From Akkermansia muciniphila (GTDB lineage: Bacteria; Verrucomicrobiota; Verrucomicrobiia; Limisphaerales; BJHT01): a DNA stretch of 55,879 nucleotides. A model generated the notes under the pieces. That model was not told the DNA's origin and did no database searches. It worked only from the letters and a program-made list of their open reading frames with translations. Positions 36,109 to 48,400 of the stretch are shown piece after piece. The stretch spans positions 1 through 55,879 of the forward strand of contig CAMAUZ010000049.1 of the NCBI GenBank assembly GCA_945861535.1, in the 5' to 3' direction. Position 1 is the stretch's first letter; each line of letters starts with the position of its first letter. The translations under genes and the position numbers were made by a program.

Positions 36109-36744
36109 TTAGAACTGCTCGACTTCGATGCCGCGCACGGCGGCGATGAACGCGCGCATCAGCTTGGCATCCTTGCGGCCGGGGGCGGATTCGACGCCGC
36201 TCGATACGTCCACGGCATACGGCCAGACCTGGTGGATGGCTTCCGCGATGTTCTCGGGATTCAGTCCGCCGGCGAGCACGACGGGGCGGCCAGCCTCGCG
36301 GGCCTGGGCGGCCAGTTCCCAGTTGAAGGCCACGCCGGTACCGCCGGGTTGGTCGGGCAGATAACTGTCGAGCAGCCAGGCGTCGGTGGGGAACTGATCG
36401 AGCGTTTTGAGCGAGTGGCCGTCCTGGATGCGGAAGGCCTTGACCACTTTCAGGGGCGCAAACTGGCGGCAAAACTCGGGCGTTTCGTCGCCGTGAAATT
36501 GCAGGGTGTCGAGGCCGCAGCGGGCTGTGATTTCGCGGACCGCCGCCTCGGTGGCGTTGACGAAGACGCCGACCTTGCTGACGAAGGGCGGCAGGCTCGC
36601 GATGATCGCCGCGGCCTTCTCCGGGACGAGGTAGCGCGAACTGCGTTCGTAGAACATGAAGCCGAGCGCATCCGCCCCGGCCTCGACGGCTTCCGAGGCA
36701 TCGGCCTGACTGGTGATCCCGCAGATTTTGACCTTGATGTTCAT
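36109..36744 (-). CDS. trpF: Phosphoribosylanthranilate isomerase
   Basis: This 211-residue TIM-barrel enzyme of tryptophan synthesis starts at ATG 36742-36744. The catalytic cysteine is in VKICGIT and the catalytic aspartate in AVDVSSGVES. Phosphate-binding residues are in VLAGGLNPENI. It is upstream of trpB on the same strand. A longer in-frame start exists, but it has no homology-like content. The upstream side (36745-36957) shows no gene. Confidence 0.96.
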   Translation of the reverse strand: MNIKVKICGITSQADASEAVEAGADALGFMFYERSSRYLVPEKAAAIIASLPPFVSKVGVFVNATEAAVREITARCGLDTLQFHGDETPEFCRQFAPLKVVKAFRIQDGHSLKTLDQFPTDAWLLDSYLPDQPGGTGVAFNWELAAQAREAGRPVVLAGGLNPENIAEAIHQVWPYAVDVSSGVESAPGRKDAKLMRAFIAAVRGIEVEQF

Positions 36745-36960
36745 GGGTGCAAGTGGGCGGGACGATTGTCGCGGAGGGCCGGTTTGGCAATGCCATTTCC
36801 CCAGTGGCGACGTGCACGGGCGCAGCGCGACCGCTCTCAGGTCGCAGCGGATTCGATCAGGCCGATATACCAGCACCGCTGCAGGCACGAGGCTGCTGCG
36901 GGTGGGGACCGCCGGCGCGGCGGTTCCTAATCCGGGAGGATTTCCGATCGCTTGGGTCGC

Positions 36961-37085
36961 TCAGATCAGTTTCTTCATCGTCTCCGCGCCTTCGACGCCG
37001 ACGAGCTTTTGGTCGAGGCCGCCGTAGAAGTAGGTGAGTTTGTCGGGGTCGAGGCCCATGCGGGTGAGAAGGGTCCCGTGGGGGT
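36961..37085 (-). pseudogene. Detached 3' end of a DUF1501 gene (fragment C)
   Basis: On the minus strand this reads MGLDPDKLTYFYGG, LDQKLVGVEGAETMKKLI and stop, the same C-terminus as the complete DUF1501 gene ending at 39655. At the bases that differ from that gene (for example GACGAGCTTTT against GACGAGTTTTT) it agrees with fragment B at 37938-38110, so the two fragments are closer to each other. It begins about 25 bases after the HNH stop. Confidence 0.9.
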
Positions 37086-37110
37086 GCCGTGTTCGCCGGT
37101 TCCGCGAGGG

Positions 37111-37548
37111 TTAGATTCCGGCGGAGGGAGGGCGGGCGCCCAAGGATCCGAGTTTTGCCAGGCGACGGCGTTCCTCGATGCGGGGCGCATCATTGAACCG
37201 GAGGTGTCGGGTGGTGGCGCGGCCGGAACTGGAGAGTCCTTGGATGCGAATGCTGGCGAAACGGAAATGCGCGGACCAATCCTGCTGGCGCGGGCGGTAG
37301 AGGCGGACCAGTTCGCCGTTTAGCGGGTCGAAGGCCGAGATGTCGGTGCCTTTGAATTGATTACAGCAGGCGCACGCCAGCGGGAGGTTGGGGGCGGCGG
37401 TCCGGCCACCGTGCCGGCGCGGGACGATGTGATCGATCTGATGCACGTCGATCGTGGCCCACTCGGGAATTCCGCAGTATTCGCAAAGTTCGCCAGCGCG
37501 CTGGCGGACGCGTTCACGGAGTCGCGTGGATACCGTGCCCGAACTCAT
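37111..37548 (-). CDS. HNH endonuclease
   Basis: This 145-residue protein has a complete HNH domain: RQRAGELCEYCG (first zinc-binding cysteine pair), VHQIDHIVPRRHGG (catalytic DH), NLPLACACCNQFKG (asparagine and second cysteine pair). The remainder resembles the common HNH family found beside toxin-antitoxin genes. It overlaps by ATGA the 3' end of the broken 120-codon gene. A 24-codon remnant of a second copy is at 38665-38734. Its DNA target and role are unknown. Confidence 0.92.
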   Translation of the reverse strand: MSSGTVSTRLRERVRQRAGELCEYCGIPEWATIDVHQIDHIVPRRHGGRTAAPNLPLACACCNQFKGTDISAFDPLNGELVRLYRPRQQDWSAHFRFASIRIQGLSSSGRATTRHLRFNDAPRIEERRRLAKLGSLGARPPSAGI

Positions 37549-37907
37549 GCGGCGCGGGCTTCCTTGAGCTGCAATGCCGCGGTGCCTTTGGCCAGGCGGA
37601 CGACGTGCTCGACGCGGAGGTAGGCATCCATTTCGTCGTTCTCGGAGGCGTTCAGTCCGGTTTCGCGGTTTTTGTCCAACAGGCGCCGGACGCGGCGGGC
37701 GAGCTTCGGGGTAGGACGAAGTGCGAGCACCTGTTAGGGAGTGGTGGCCGTGGTGAGTTCCCGGATGGCGACGGCCAGTTCGCGGTGCGTCGCGGTGGGA
37801 TACAAGCGCCAGTTTGCCAGTCCTAGTTTAATGGCGGCCGGCAGGTCGGCACCGAGGGCTTGCATCTCACGGCCCATTTTCTCCGGGATTTCCAAGGTGA
37901 CTTTCAT
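37545..37907 (-). pseudogene. Second copy of the 120-codon gene, nonsense-mutated
   Basis: This copy has the same length and nearly the same sequence as 38731-39093, but codon 58 is TAA (37734-37736) where the intact gene has GAA. The first half (MKVTLEISEKMGREM...) and the second half (LALRPTPKLARRVRRLLDKNRETG) both remain open, so only one base change breaks it. The second half could restart at the GTG two codons after the stop. Confidence 0.88.
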
Positions 37908-37937
37908 GGGGTGGATCTATCTCGCGCGCGGAGATTC

Positions 37938-38110
37938 TCAAATCAGTTTCTTCATCGTCTCCGCGCCTTCGACGCCGACGAGCTTTTGGTCGAGGCCGCC
38001 GTAGAAGTAGGTGAGTTTGTCGGGGTCGAGGCCCATGCGGGTGAGGATGGTCGCGTGGAGGCTTTTGACGTGGTAGCTGTCCACGACGAGGGAAGAGCCG
38101 AGTTCGTCGG
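37938..38110 (-). pseudogene. Detached 3' end of a DUF1501 gene (fragment B)
   Basis: It reads DELGSSLVVDSYHVKSLHAT, ILTRMGLDPDKL, TYFYGG and so on to MKKLI-stop, matching the last 57 codons of the DUF1501 gene at 39655 with few changes. The fragment starts one base after the TGA of the RelE-like toxin gene and ends 30 bases before the start of the broken 120-codon gene. Confidence 0.92.
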
Positions 38111-38111
38111 G

Positions 38112-38372
38112 TCAGCGGTAAACCTCGCGGCGGTGGCGGACGCGGTTGACACGCACGACGCGAATTTCATCCGCAATCTCGTAAACGACCCGGTAGTCGC
38201 CCACGCGGATGCGCCAGTTGTTCTGGCCGGCCGCCAGCTTGCGGCAGCCGGAAGGGCGCGGGTTCCGGGCGAGGGCTTGAATCGCCACGATGACGCGGTC
38301 GTGAATTGCGGACGAGAGGCGGGCGAGGTCTTTCTCGGCGGCGCGTTCGAGCAGGACGCGATACGTGGTCAC
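38112..38372 (-). CDS. RelE/ParE-family toxin
   Basis: This 86-residue RelE-superfamily protein begins YRVLLERAAEKDLARL and has the typical C-terminal core NWRIRVGDYRVVYEI..VVRVNRVRHRREVYR. The arginine/tyrosine set used by RelE-type mRNases is present. It overlaps the antitoxin gene by ATGA. Its stop codon is immediately followed by DUF1501-derived DNA. Confidence 0.93.
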   Translation of the reverse strand: MTTYRVLLERAAEKDLARLSSAIHDRVIVAIQALARNPRPSGCRKLAAGQNNWRIRVGDYRVVYEIADEIRVVRVNRVRHRREVYR

Positions 38373-38569
38373 GGTTGCTGGCGTTCGGCGAGATAGTCTT
38401 CCAGCGGACGGTACTGGAGCGGCTTGCGGCGGGCGCGCTTGAGCCAGGCGGTGTCTTCTGAATCTTCGACACGTTCGAGAAGTTCTTCGTAGTCCTTGAT
38501 GGGGATGATGACGGAGACGGGTTTGCCTTTGCGCGTCACGATTTCAAGGTCGGGCAGTGCTGCTTTCAT
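38369..38569 (-). CDS. Antitoxin, Phd/YefM-like
   Basis: This 66-residue antitoxin partner of the RelE-like toxin contains VTRKGKPVSVIIPIKDYEELLERVEDSEDTAWL, the Phd/RelB-type N-terminal fold with a helical neutralising tail. The typical LR..RE start of Phd is shortened. It is the first gene of the pair, with the toxin start overlapping its stop, and probably binds the operator upstream. Confidence 0.9.
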   Translation of the reverse strand: MKAALPDLEIVTRKGKPVSVIIPIKDYEELLERVEDSEDTAWLKRARRKPLQYRPLEDYLAERQQP

Positions 38570-38664
38570 GGCTGACAGTCTAACTTGGTTCAGGGTGACG
38601 CGTAAAGCGTGCCGCCCAGCTTTCGTCGGCGTCTCCGAATTTTTTGGCCTCGTCGGGAGTTAGA

Positions 38665-38734
38665 ATTCGCAACGCCCGCCTGCGCGCTGGCGGACGCGTT
38701 CAGGTAGTTGCGCGGAAACCTAGCCGGAACTCAT
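38665..38734 (-). pseudogene. 5' remnant of an HNH endonuclease gene
   Basis: It starts with MSSG and a TAG at codon 5, then continues with ERVRQRAG-RCEF and a TAA, matching the first 24 codons of the intact HNH gene at 37111-37548. The ATG overlaps the stop of the 120-codon gene exactly as in the intact pair. The remainder of the gene is missing and the RelE/antitoxin pair follows. Confidence 0.85.
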
Positions 38735-39093
38735 GAGGTGCGGGTCTTCTTGAACTGCAGCGCCGCGGTGCCTTTGGCCAGACGCACGACGTGCTCGACG
38801 CGGAGGTAGGCATCGATTTCGTCGTTTTCGGAGGTGGTGAATCCAGTTTCGCGATTCTTGTCCAGCAGGCGGCGGACCCGGCGGGCAAGCTTCGGTGTCG
38901 GACGGAGTGCGAGCACCTGTTCGGGAGTGGTGGCCGTGGTGAGTTCCCGGATGGCGACGGCCAGTTCGCGGTGCGTCGCGGTGGGATACAAGCGCCAGTT
39001 TGCCAGTCCTAGTTTAATGGCGGCCGGCAGGTCGGCACCGAGAGCTTGCATCTCACGGCCCATTTTCTCGGAGACTTCCAAGGTGACTTTCAT
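38731..39093 (-). CDS. 120-residue protein, possible antitoxin-like partner of the HNH nuclease
   Basis: The start MKVTLEVSEKMGREMQALG resembles ribbon-helix-helix antitoxins (short beta strand, then helix). The rest is helical and basic with LRPTPKLARRVRRLLDKNRETG and DAYLRVEHVVRLAKGTAALQ. I do not recognise a named family with certainty, though proteins of this build occur next to HNH nucleases and PIN toxins. Its neighbour at the other copy is a full HNH gene, with start and stop overlapped, which suggests the two once formed a pair. Confidence 0.75.
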   Translation of the reverse strand: MKVTLEVSEKMGREMQALGADLPAAIKLGLANWRLYPTATHRELAVAIRELTTATTPEQVLALRPTPKLARRVRRLLDKNRETGFTTSENDEIDAYLRVEHVVRLAKGTAALQFKKTRTS

Positions 39094-39236
39094 GGGGTGG
39101 TTCTAATTTCCACGGTCAACGACGGACCCGGCGACACGGGTCGAGCGCACGGCGCATTCATGAACTCCCGCGAGGCTCGAACGGAACCCGGAGAGGCTGT
39201 TCAGTGCAGAGACGTGTTTAGGCACCCGTCTCATAC

Positions 39237-39617
39237 TCAGAACCTCGGTGGAAACAGCGGCGCCCGGTAACCGGCATCAATTATCTTTGGTGCCCGCTTC
39301 GCGTCGATCCAAATGAACATCTGATTCGTCGTCATGGCGAGAACGCCCTCGTCGTAAAACTTCGAATCCCGAACCGTGATGAAGCACTGATACCGCGTGC
39401 CTTGAATCGTCACCACGTTAGTGGACAGCCACACCTGATAGCCTGATGCCCCGTAATTCGTGACGTATCCATGCTCCCGATAATCCTTGTATGCCATCTT
39501 CAGACTGCCTCTGGCCTGAATGATGCCGGCGTTTCGCAGCGAGACGCCGTAGAGATAGCTGACCACGCAAAGGCCAAGGAAGAAAACGATGCCGATGGCA
39601 GCAACCCATTTGAGCAT
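39237..39617 (-). CDS. Small membrane-anchored protein of unknown function
   Basis: This 126-residue protein has one N-terminal membrane helix (WVAAIGIVFFLGLCVVSYLYG) followed by a roughly 100-residue soluble domain (YKDYREHGYVTNYGASGYQVWL, GTRYQCFITVRDSKFYDEG, MTTNQMFIWIDAKRAPKII). It does not match a family I know. Its base composition is lower in GC than its neighbours, which suggests recent arrival. It lies 37 bases after the DUF1501 stop. Confidence 0.65.
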   Translation of the reverse strand: MLKWVAAIGIVFFLGLCVVSYLYGVSLRNAGIIQARGSLKMAYKDYREHGYVTNYGASGYQVWLSTNVVTIQGTRYQCFITVRDSKFYDEGVLAMTTNQMFIWIDAKRAPKIIDAGYRAPLFPPRF

Positions 39618-39654
39618 AGCAGTGAGAGTGCGCCTAACTCATTGGCGGGGGTTC

Positions 39655-41127
39655 TCAGATCAGTTTCTTCATCGTCTCCGCGCCTTCGACGCCGACGAGT
39701 TTTTGGTCGAGGCCACCGTAGAAGTAGGTGAGTTTGTCGGGGTCGAGGCCCATCTTGGTGAGGATGGTCGCGTGGAGGCTTTTGACGTGATAGCTGTCCA
39801 CGACGGCGGAGGAACCGAGTTCGTCGGTCTCGCCGACGGAGATGCCGCCGGGGACGCCGCCGCCGGCCATCCACATGGTGAAGCCGTAGGCGTTGTGGTC
39901 GCGGCCGGTGCCTTTGGCGTATTCGGCGGTGGGTTGACGTCCGAATTCGCCGCCCCAGACGATGAGGGTGCTGTCGAGGAGGCCGCGTTGTTTGAGGTCT
40001 TTGAGGAGGCCGGCGATGGGTTTGTCGGTGCGGCCGGCGTGGTAGGTGTGGTTTTTGACGAGGTCGCCGTGGGCATCCCAGTTGTCGTCGTTGTGCGCGC
40101 CGCCGGCGTAGAGTTGGATGAAGCGGACGCCGCGTTCGACCATGCGGCGCGCGAGGAGGCAGCGGCGGCCGAAGTCTTCGGTGGCCTTCTCATTCATTCC
40201 GTAGAGTTCCTTGGTGGCTTCGGTTTCTTTGGAGAGGTCCACAGCTTCGGGGGCGTGGGTTTGCATCTTGAAGGCCATCTCGTAGCTGGCGATGCGGGCG
40301 GCGAGGCTGGAGTTGTCGGCGCGCGGGGTGAGGTGTTCGGTGTTGAAATCTTTGAGGGTGTCGAGGAAGCGGCGCTGGGAGGTTTCGCTCATGTTGGCGG
40401 GGCGTTTGAGGTCGAGGATGGGTTCGCCGGCGGAGCGGAGGATGGTGCCTTGATAGCTCGCGGGCATGTAGCCGCTGGACCAGTTTTTCGCGCCGCTGAT
40501 GGGGCCGCCGGTGGGGTCAAGCATGACGACGAAGCCGGGGAGGTTTTCGTTGACGCTGCCGAGGCCGTAGTTGACCCACGAGCCGAGGCAGGGGCTGCCG
40601 GACTGCACTTTGCCGGTGTTCATCTGCAGCATCGCGGAGCCGTGGATGGGGGAGTCGGCGACCATCGAGTGGATGAAGGCGATGTCATCGACGCAGGTGC
40701 CGAGGTGGGGGAAGAGGTCGCTGACGAGTTTGCCGCATTTGCCGTAGGGCTTGAAGGCCCACTTGGGTCCGACGACGCGGCCTTCGTTCTTTTTGCCACC
40801 GCGCCCGAAGGTTTTCACGGGGATGGTTTTGCCGTCGAGTTTGTAGAGTTCGGGCTTGTGCTCGAAGGTATCGACCTGGCTGGGACCGCCGTACATGAAG
40901 AGGAAGATGACGCTTTTGGCCTTGGCCTCGAAGTGGGATTTCTTGGGCGCAAGGGGATTGCCGAGGGGCGCAGTGGGCGCGGCGGTGGCGGCGGGGGTGA
41001 AGAAGTTGTCGAGGGTGAGCAGGCCCGTCATGGCGAGGCCGGTGAAGCCGGCGCCGGTTTCGCAGAGGAATTCGCGGCGGGTGCGGTGGCAGAAGTTTCC
41101 GGGGGCGGGGGGGGTAGGGGTGGTCAT
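39655..41127 (-). CDS. DUF1501 domain protein (secreted, Tat signal)
   Basis: This 490-residue DUF1501 protein of the alkaline-phosphatase/sulfatase-like fold has a twin-arginine signal (RTRREFLCETGAGFTGLAM). Landmarks are SVIFLFMYGGPSQVDTFEHKP, DDIAFIHSMVADSPIHGSAM, FIQLYAGGAHNDDNWDAHGDL, TLIVWGGEFGRQP and GTGRDHNAYGFTMWMAGGGV with the metal-type histidines and aspartates. It is typically encoded with a DUF1549/DUF1553 cytochrome protein, here the gene upstream at 41877-44831. Its 3' end matches the two detached fragments at 36961 and 37938. Confidence 0.95.
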   Translation of the reverse strand: MTTPTPPAPGNFCHRTRREFLCETGAGFTGLAMTGLLTLDNFFTPAATAAPTAPLGNPLAPKKSHFEAKAKSVIFLFMYGGPSQVDTFEHKPELYKLDGKTIPVKTFGRGGKKNEGRVVGPKWAFKPYGKCGKLVSDLFPHLGTCVDDIAFIHSMVADSPIHGSAMLQMNTGKVQSGSPCLGSWVNYGLGSVNENLPGFVVMLDPTGGPISGAKNWSSGYMPASYQGTILRSAGEPILDLKRPANMSETSQRRFLDTLKDFNTEHLTPRADNSSLAARIASYEMAFKMQTHAPEAVDLSKETEATKELYGMNEKATEDFGRRCLLARRMVERGVRFIQLYAGGAHNDDNWDAHGDLVKNHTYHAGRTDKPIAGLLKDLKQRGLLDSTLIVWGGEFGRQPTAEYAKGTGRDHNAYGFTMWMAGGGVPGGISVGETDELGSSAVVDSYHVKSLHATILTKMGLDPDKLTYFYGGLDQKLVGVEGAETMKKLI

Positions 41128-41876
41128 GGGTGGAGTGGGGTTAAAAGGTTAAAGGGTTGAAGGGTTGAAGCGTTCAAGGGTTAAGACGGGGAGTTAGAAT
41201 CACGAAAGGCACGCAAGACACGAAAAGGGCATGACAGTGTGGCACTGGTGTGGCGGCGGGGGTTGGCAAAGGAATGGAGGCAAAGGAATGGAGGCAAAGA
41301 AATCGGGAAAGTAGAAGGGTTGTTGCTCTTGTCTTTGGTACGCTCCGGAGCGCCGAGCGTTGCTCGGTTCGCACCGTCGAGCATTCGTCCAAGCCGAGCA
41401 ATGCTCGGCGCTCCGAAATGGTTCAGATTCCGGAATGCGTGTCCACAATTGGAGGTGGGAACTTTCCGCGAACCTCGGATAGCGCCAACGGCGCGCTTTC
41501 ATACCAGCCTGGGGCAACGCCCCAGGAAACGCGCCCCCACCTATCCCCGAGCGCCAACGGCGCGGGCTATCCCATCGGGTGGGCTTGGAAGAGATAGGGA
41601 TGTGGTGCGGAAATATGGGCCGGGCTTTCAGCCCTTGCTGGGTGTGCGATTCGATACCTGGGGCGTTGCCCCAGGCTGGTATAGGACGGGCCTTTGGCCC
41701 TGTCGCTGGACCCCAATTACTAGGAGCGACAGGCAACAATCCGCGCACGCCCGGCCGAATGCTATTCGGCGACCTAGCAGAGTGACACTCTGCGCTACGT
41801 TGGTTGGGGGCGATTACGGACATTGGATTCGTGTGACTCAGGGTTTTCGTAGTGCGACTCTACTCACCATTCTAAC
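41128..41876. repeat. 749-base repeat-filled spacer between the PSD1 and DUF1501 genes
   Basis: No credible gene is present. A degenerate heptad array (AAAGGGTTGAAGG type) lies at 41138-41186. Positions 41346-41367 and 41394-41415 form an inverted pair of the CGGAGCGCCGAGC family. Positions 41501-41526 and 41657-41682 are a perfect 26-bp inverted repeat (ATACCAGCCTGGGGCAACGC...), with AGCGCCAACGGCGCG copies at about 41481 and 41550. These lie inside what is usually a tight two-gene unit. Confidence 0.8.
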
Positions 41877-44831
<2,955 letters not shown>

Positions 44832-45467
44832 TTTCAGTTTTTGCGCAAGGGGTTGGCTCGCGTGCGATGTGACGTGCCGCACGCTAGCGAACGATCAGAG
44901 GGAAATCCACTTTTGCCTTCCGCGGAAAACCGTTCGGAGTGCGAGAGCGGATTTGTTGAGGGAAAACGGCGAACGCGGAGACGCAGATGGCGCGGGCCTT
45001 TTGGGTGGAAGCAGCAGGTGGGTTGCGGTGCGGCGGCGGCCGGCGCATCCGCTCTGCCTCTGCGCGCGGCGTGAGGTCCGTGCTTCATTGGCGGACCGCG
45101 AACCGCCGCCGCAGCTTTGTCTGGAAGGTCTGAAGCTGTGCGGTAGTGAGCACCTTGGGATGACGCGGAAAATGCTTCGGCGGTAACACTTGAATGCCGT
45201 GAATCAAAAACGCGCCGTCGCCGAGAAATCGGGACCCCATTCCTACCGTGACCTGTGAGCCGGGCCGGGCGCTGGCATGTGGAATGCCCTCGCTTCCGTC
45301 TTTTTGCGACGAAACCGGGCACCTGGGTTTCCGGGTGGCGGTGGATTGGTGCGCGCAGTTGGTCCGCAGGAAAAGAACCGATGAAAGCGGGGGCGAGCCT
45401 CGGCGTGCCATGGGTGTAGGCGGCGAAATCACTCGCCAAATGGGGAGCCCGCCGAAATGTTCGCACC
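44832..45467. other. 636-base spacer between divergent genes
   Basis: No gene can be supported. A minus-strand frame ending at 45085 has a C-terminal half (GSRFLGDGAFLIHGIQVLPP) that looks more protein-like than most spacer frames. Its upstream half only shadows the lipoprotein gene on the other strand, and I recognise no family. Promoters of the two divergent genes should lie here, but I could not pick out clear sites. Confidence 0.4.
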
Positions 45468-48400
45468 ATGAATTTTCCCTGGGCGAGCCGATGCGTGAAC
45501 GATGGTGTGGGCGTGGCGATTGGCGCGGTGGGCCGGTGGGCGTTGGTGTTTTGCGTGGCGGGTTGGCTGGGGACGGGGTGCTCGACGTATCACGCGCCGA
45601 CGGGTGACACGGGCGCGTCGCCGTTGGCGCTGATTCCGGTGCCGTCGCCAGCAACGGCACCCGCGCCCGCACCCGCCGCGCCGCCGGCCGTGGTGTTCGA
45701 GTGTCGCTGGGCGGAGGGGCCGATCACGCTGGATGGGAAGGCGGAGGACAAGGCGTGGCAGGGGGCGCAGGTGCATGCCAATTTCGCGATGCCGTGGCTC
45801 GGGACGGGGAGTCATCCGGCCCCGACGGCGACGAAGGCGCGGTTGTTGTGGGATCGGGATTTTCTCTATTTCCACGCGGAGATGCAGGATCGCGATGTGT
45901 ATGCGGGGGACACGAATCAGGACGGGAACATCTGGCTGAGCGATGTGTTCGAGCTGTTCCTGAAGCCGGCGAAGGACAAGAAGGGTTACTACGAATTCGA
46001 GCTCAATCCGGCGAACGCGAAGCTCGACATGTATCTGCCGTCACGCGGCGCGGGCGGCTACAACCGGTTCAAGAGCGACGGGGAGTTTCACCTCGAGTCG
46101 CAGGTTCGGGTGGACGGGTCGCTGAACAACTATCTCGACACGGACAAGGGCTGGTCGGTGGAGGGGCGGATTCCGTGGAAGGATTTTGCGCGCACGGGCG
46201 GGCGGCCGGAGCCGGGCGAGGAGTGGACGTTTGCGCTGTGTCGCTACGATTACTCGGTGGGGTTGGATGAGCCGGCGCTCTCTACGACCGCGCCGCTGAA
46301 GCAGGCGGATTTTCATCGGTTCGAGGATTACGCGCCGCTGCGGTTTGTCGGGCCGGCCGCGCTGCCGCGGGTGGCGTGGAACAGCTCGAAGGTGGTGGGT
46401 TCGCCGGAGCCGCCCGCGCCGTATCGCGCGGTGGCGGAGTTTCCGAATTTGAAGGTGCAGACGCCGGTGAACATTTACGCGCTGCCGGGGACGGAGGAGT
46501 TGCTGCTGGTCGAGCTGGTGCGGTCGGGGACGAACGTGAGCCGCGTGCGGCAGTTTGCCAATCGCGCGGGAGTGACGGACGCGGCGATCGTGCTGGCGGT
46601 GCCGGAGACGGCTTACGGGCTGGCGTTTCATCCGGGCTTCGCGACGAACGGGCTCGTGTATCTGGGTGGCAACGGGTCGGGCGCGAAGGGCGCGAAGTAC
46701 AGCCGCGTGGTGCGGTATCGGATGGAGCGCGGCACGCCGTGGCGCTTCGATTTGCAGTCGCGGGTGGTGGTCATTGAATGGTTGTCGGACGGGCACAACG
46801 GGGCGGATTTGTGCTTTGGGAATGACGGGATGTTGTATGTGACTTCGGGCGACGGGACGAGTGACTCGGACATGGGCGCGGTGGGACAGGACTTGAGTCA
46901 GTTGACGGCGAAGGTGCTGCGTATCGACGTGGATCGTCCGGCGGAAGGGAAGCTGTATTCGGTGCCGCGGGACAATCCGTTTGTCGGGCAGGCTGGCGTG
47001 CGGCCGGAGACGTGGGCGTATGGATTGCGCAATCCGTGGAAGATCAGCGCGGACCGCGAGAGCGGGCAGATCTGGGTGGGTGAGAACGGGCAGGACGTGT
47101 GGGAGATGGCGCGGTTGCTCGAGCGCGGCGCGAACTATGGCTGGAGCGTGTATGAGGGGAGTCAGCCGTTTTATCTGTCGCGCAAGCTGGGGCCGCAGCC
47201 GCTGACGAAGCCGACGCTGGAGCATCATCACTCGGAGGCGCGGTCGCTCACGGGCGGCGTGGTGTATCGCGGCGTGAAGCTGCCGGGGCTGCGCGGGGCT
47301 TACGTTTACGGAGATTACTCGACGGGGAAAATCTGGGGCGCGCGGCACGACGGCAAGCAGGTGACGTGGCATCAGGAGCTGACCGACACGGCATATGCGA
47401 TCACGGGGTTCGGGCTGGATGCGCAAGGGGAGTTGCTGGTGCTGGATCACGGCGGGGGGATTTATCGTTTGGAAGCGACGCCGCCGGTGACGAACGCGCC
47501 GGTGTTTCCGCGGAAGCTGAGCGAAACGGGGTTGTTCAGTTCGACAAAGGAATTGAAGGCCGAGGCGGGGTTGATTCCGTATGCGGTGAATTCACCGCTG
47601 TGGTCGGATGGCGCGCACAAGGAGCGGTGGCTGGGGTTGCCGGGCGAGACGAAGATCGGATTCACGCACAACCGGGCATTTGATTTTCCCGAGGGCACGG
47701 TGCTGGTGAAGGAGTTTGCGCTGGATTTGGAGGCGGGGAATGCGGCGACGCGGCGGCGGCTGGAGACGCGGTTGCTGACGAAGCAGGCGGGCGAGTGGGT
47801 GGGCTACACCTATGTGTGGAATGCGGAACAGACGGACGCGGTGTTGCTGGGCGCGGCGGGGGAGGATCGGGAGTTCACGGTGCGCGACGCGGGCGCGGCG
47901 GGCGGTGAACGAAAGGTGAAGTGGCATTTCCCCAGTCGCGCCGAGTGCATGGTGTGTCACTCGCGCGCGGCGAAGTATGTGCTCGGGCTGACGGAGGCGC
48001 AGTTGAACCGGACGCACGATTACGGGGGCGGGCGGCGCGAGAATCAGTTGGAGCATCTGGAGCGGCTGGGGATTCTCACGATCAATCCGCAGGTGTACGA
48101 ACGGGACGCGGTGCGGCGGGAGATCAGCGCGACGGGTTTGAAGGGGGAGAAGCTGGACGCGGCGGTGAAACGGGTGAGCGCGCATCCGGGGCAGCGCGGC
48201 GTGGCGGATAAATCGACGCTGCTGCCGCGCGGCGGCGTGGGGTTGCGGAAACTGGCGGATCCGGCAGATGCGACGGCGGGGCTGGAGGCGCGGGCGCGCT
48301 CGTATATGCAGGCGAATTGCGCGCATTGCCATGTGGCGGCGGGCGGCGGGAACGCGCAGATCGAGTTGGAGTTTTTGACGGAGCGGACGGCGATGAAGCT

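Noticed and set aside
45085-45672. 195-codon minus-strand frame in the divergent spacer
   Set aside because: Half of it shadows the lipoprotein gene. The remainder is slightly protein-like but matches no family I can name, so it is only mentioned in the spacer entry.
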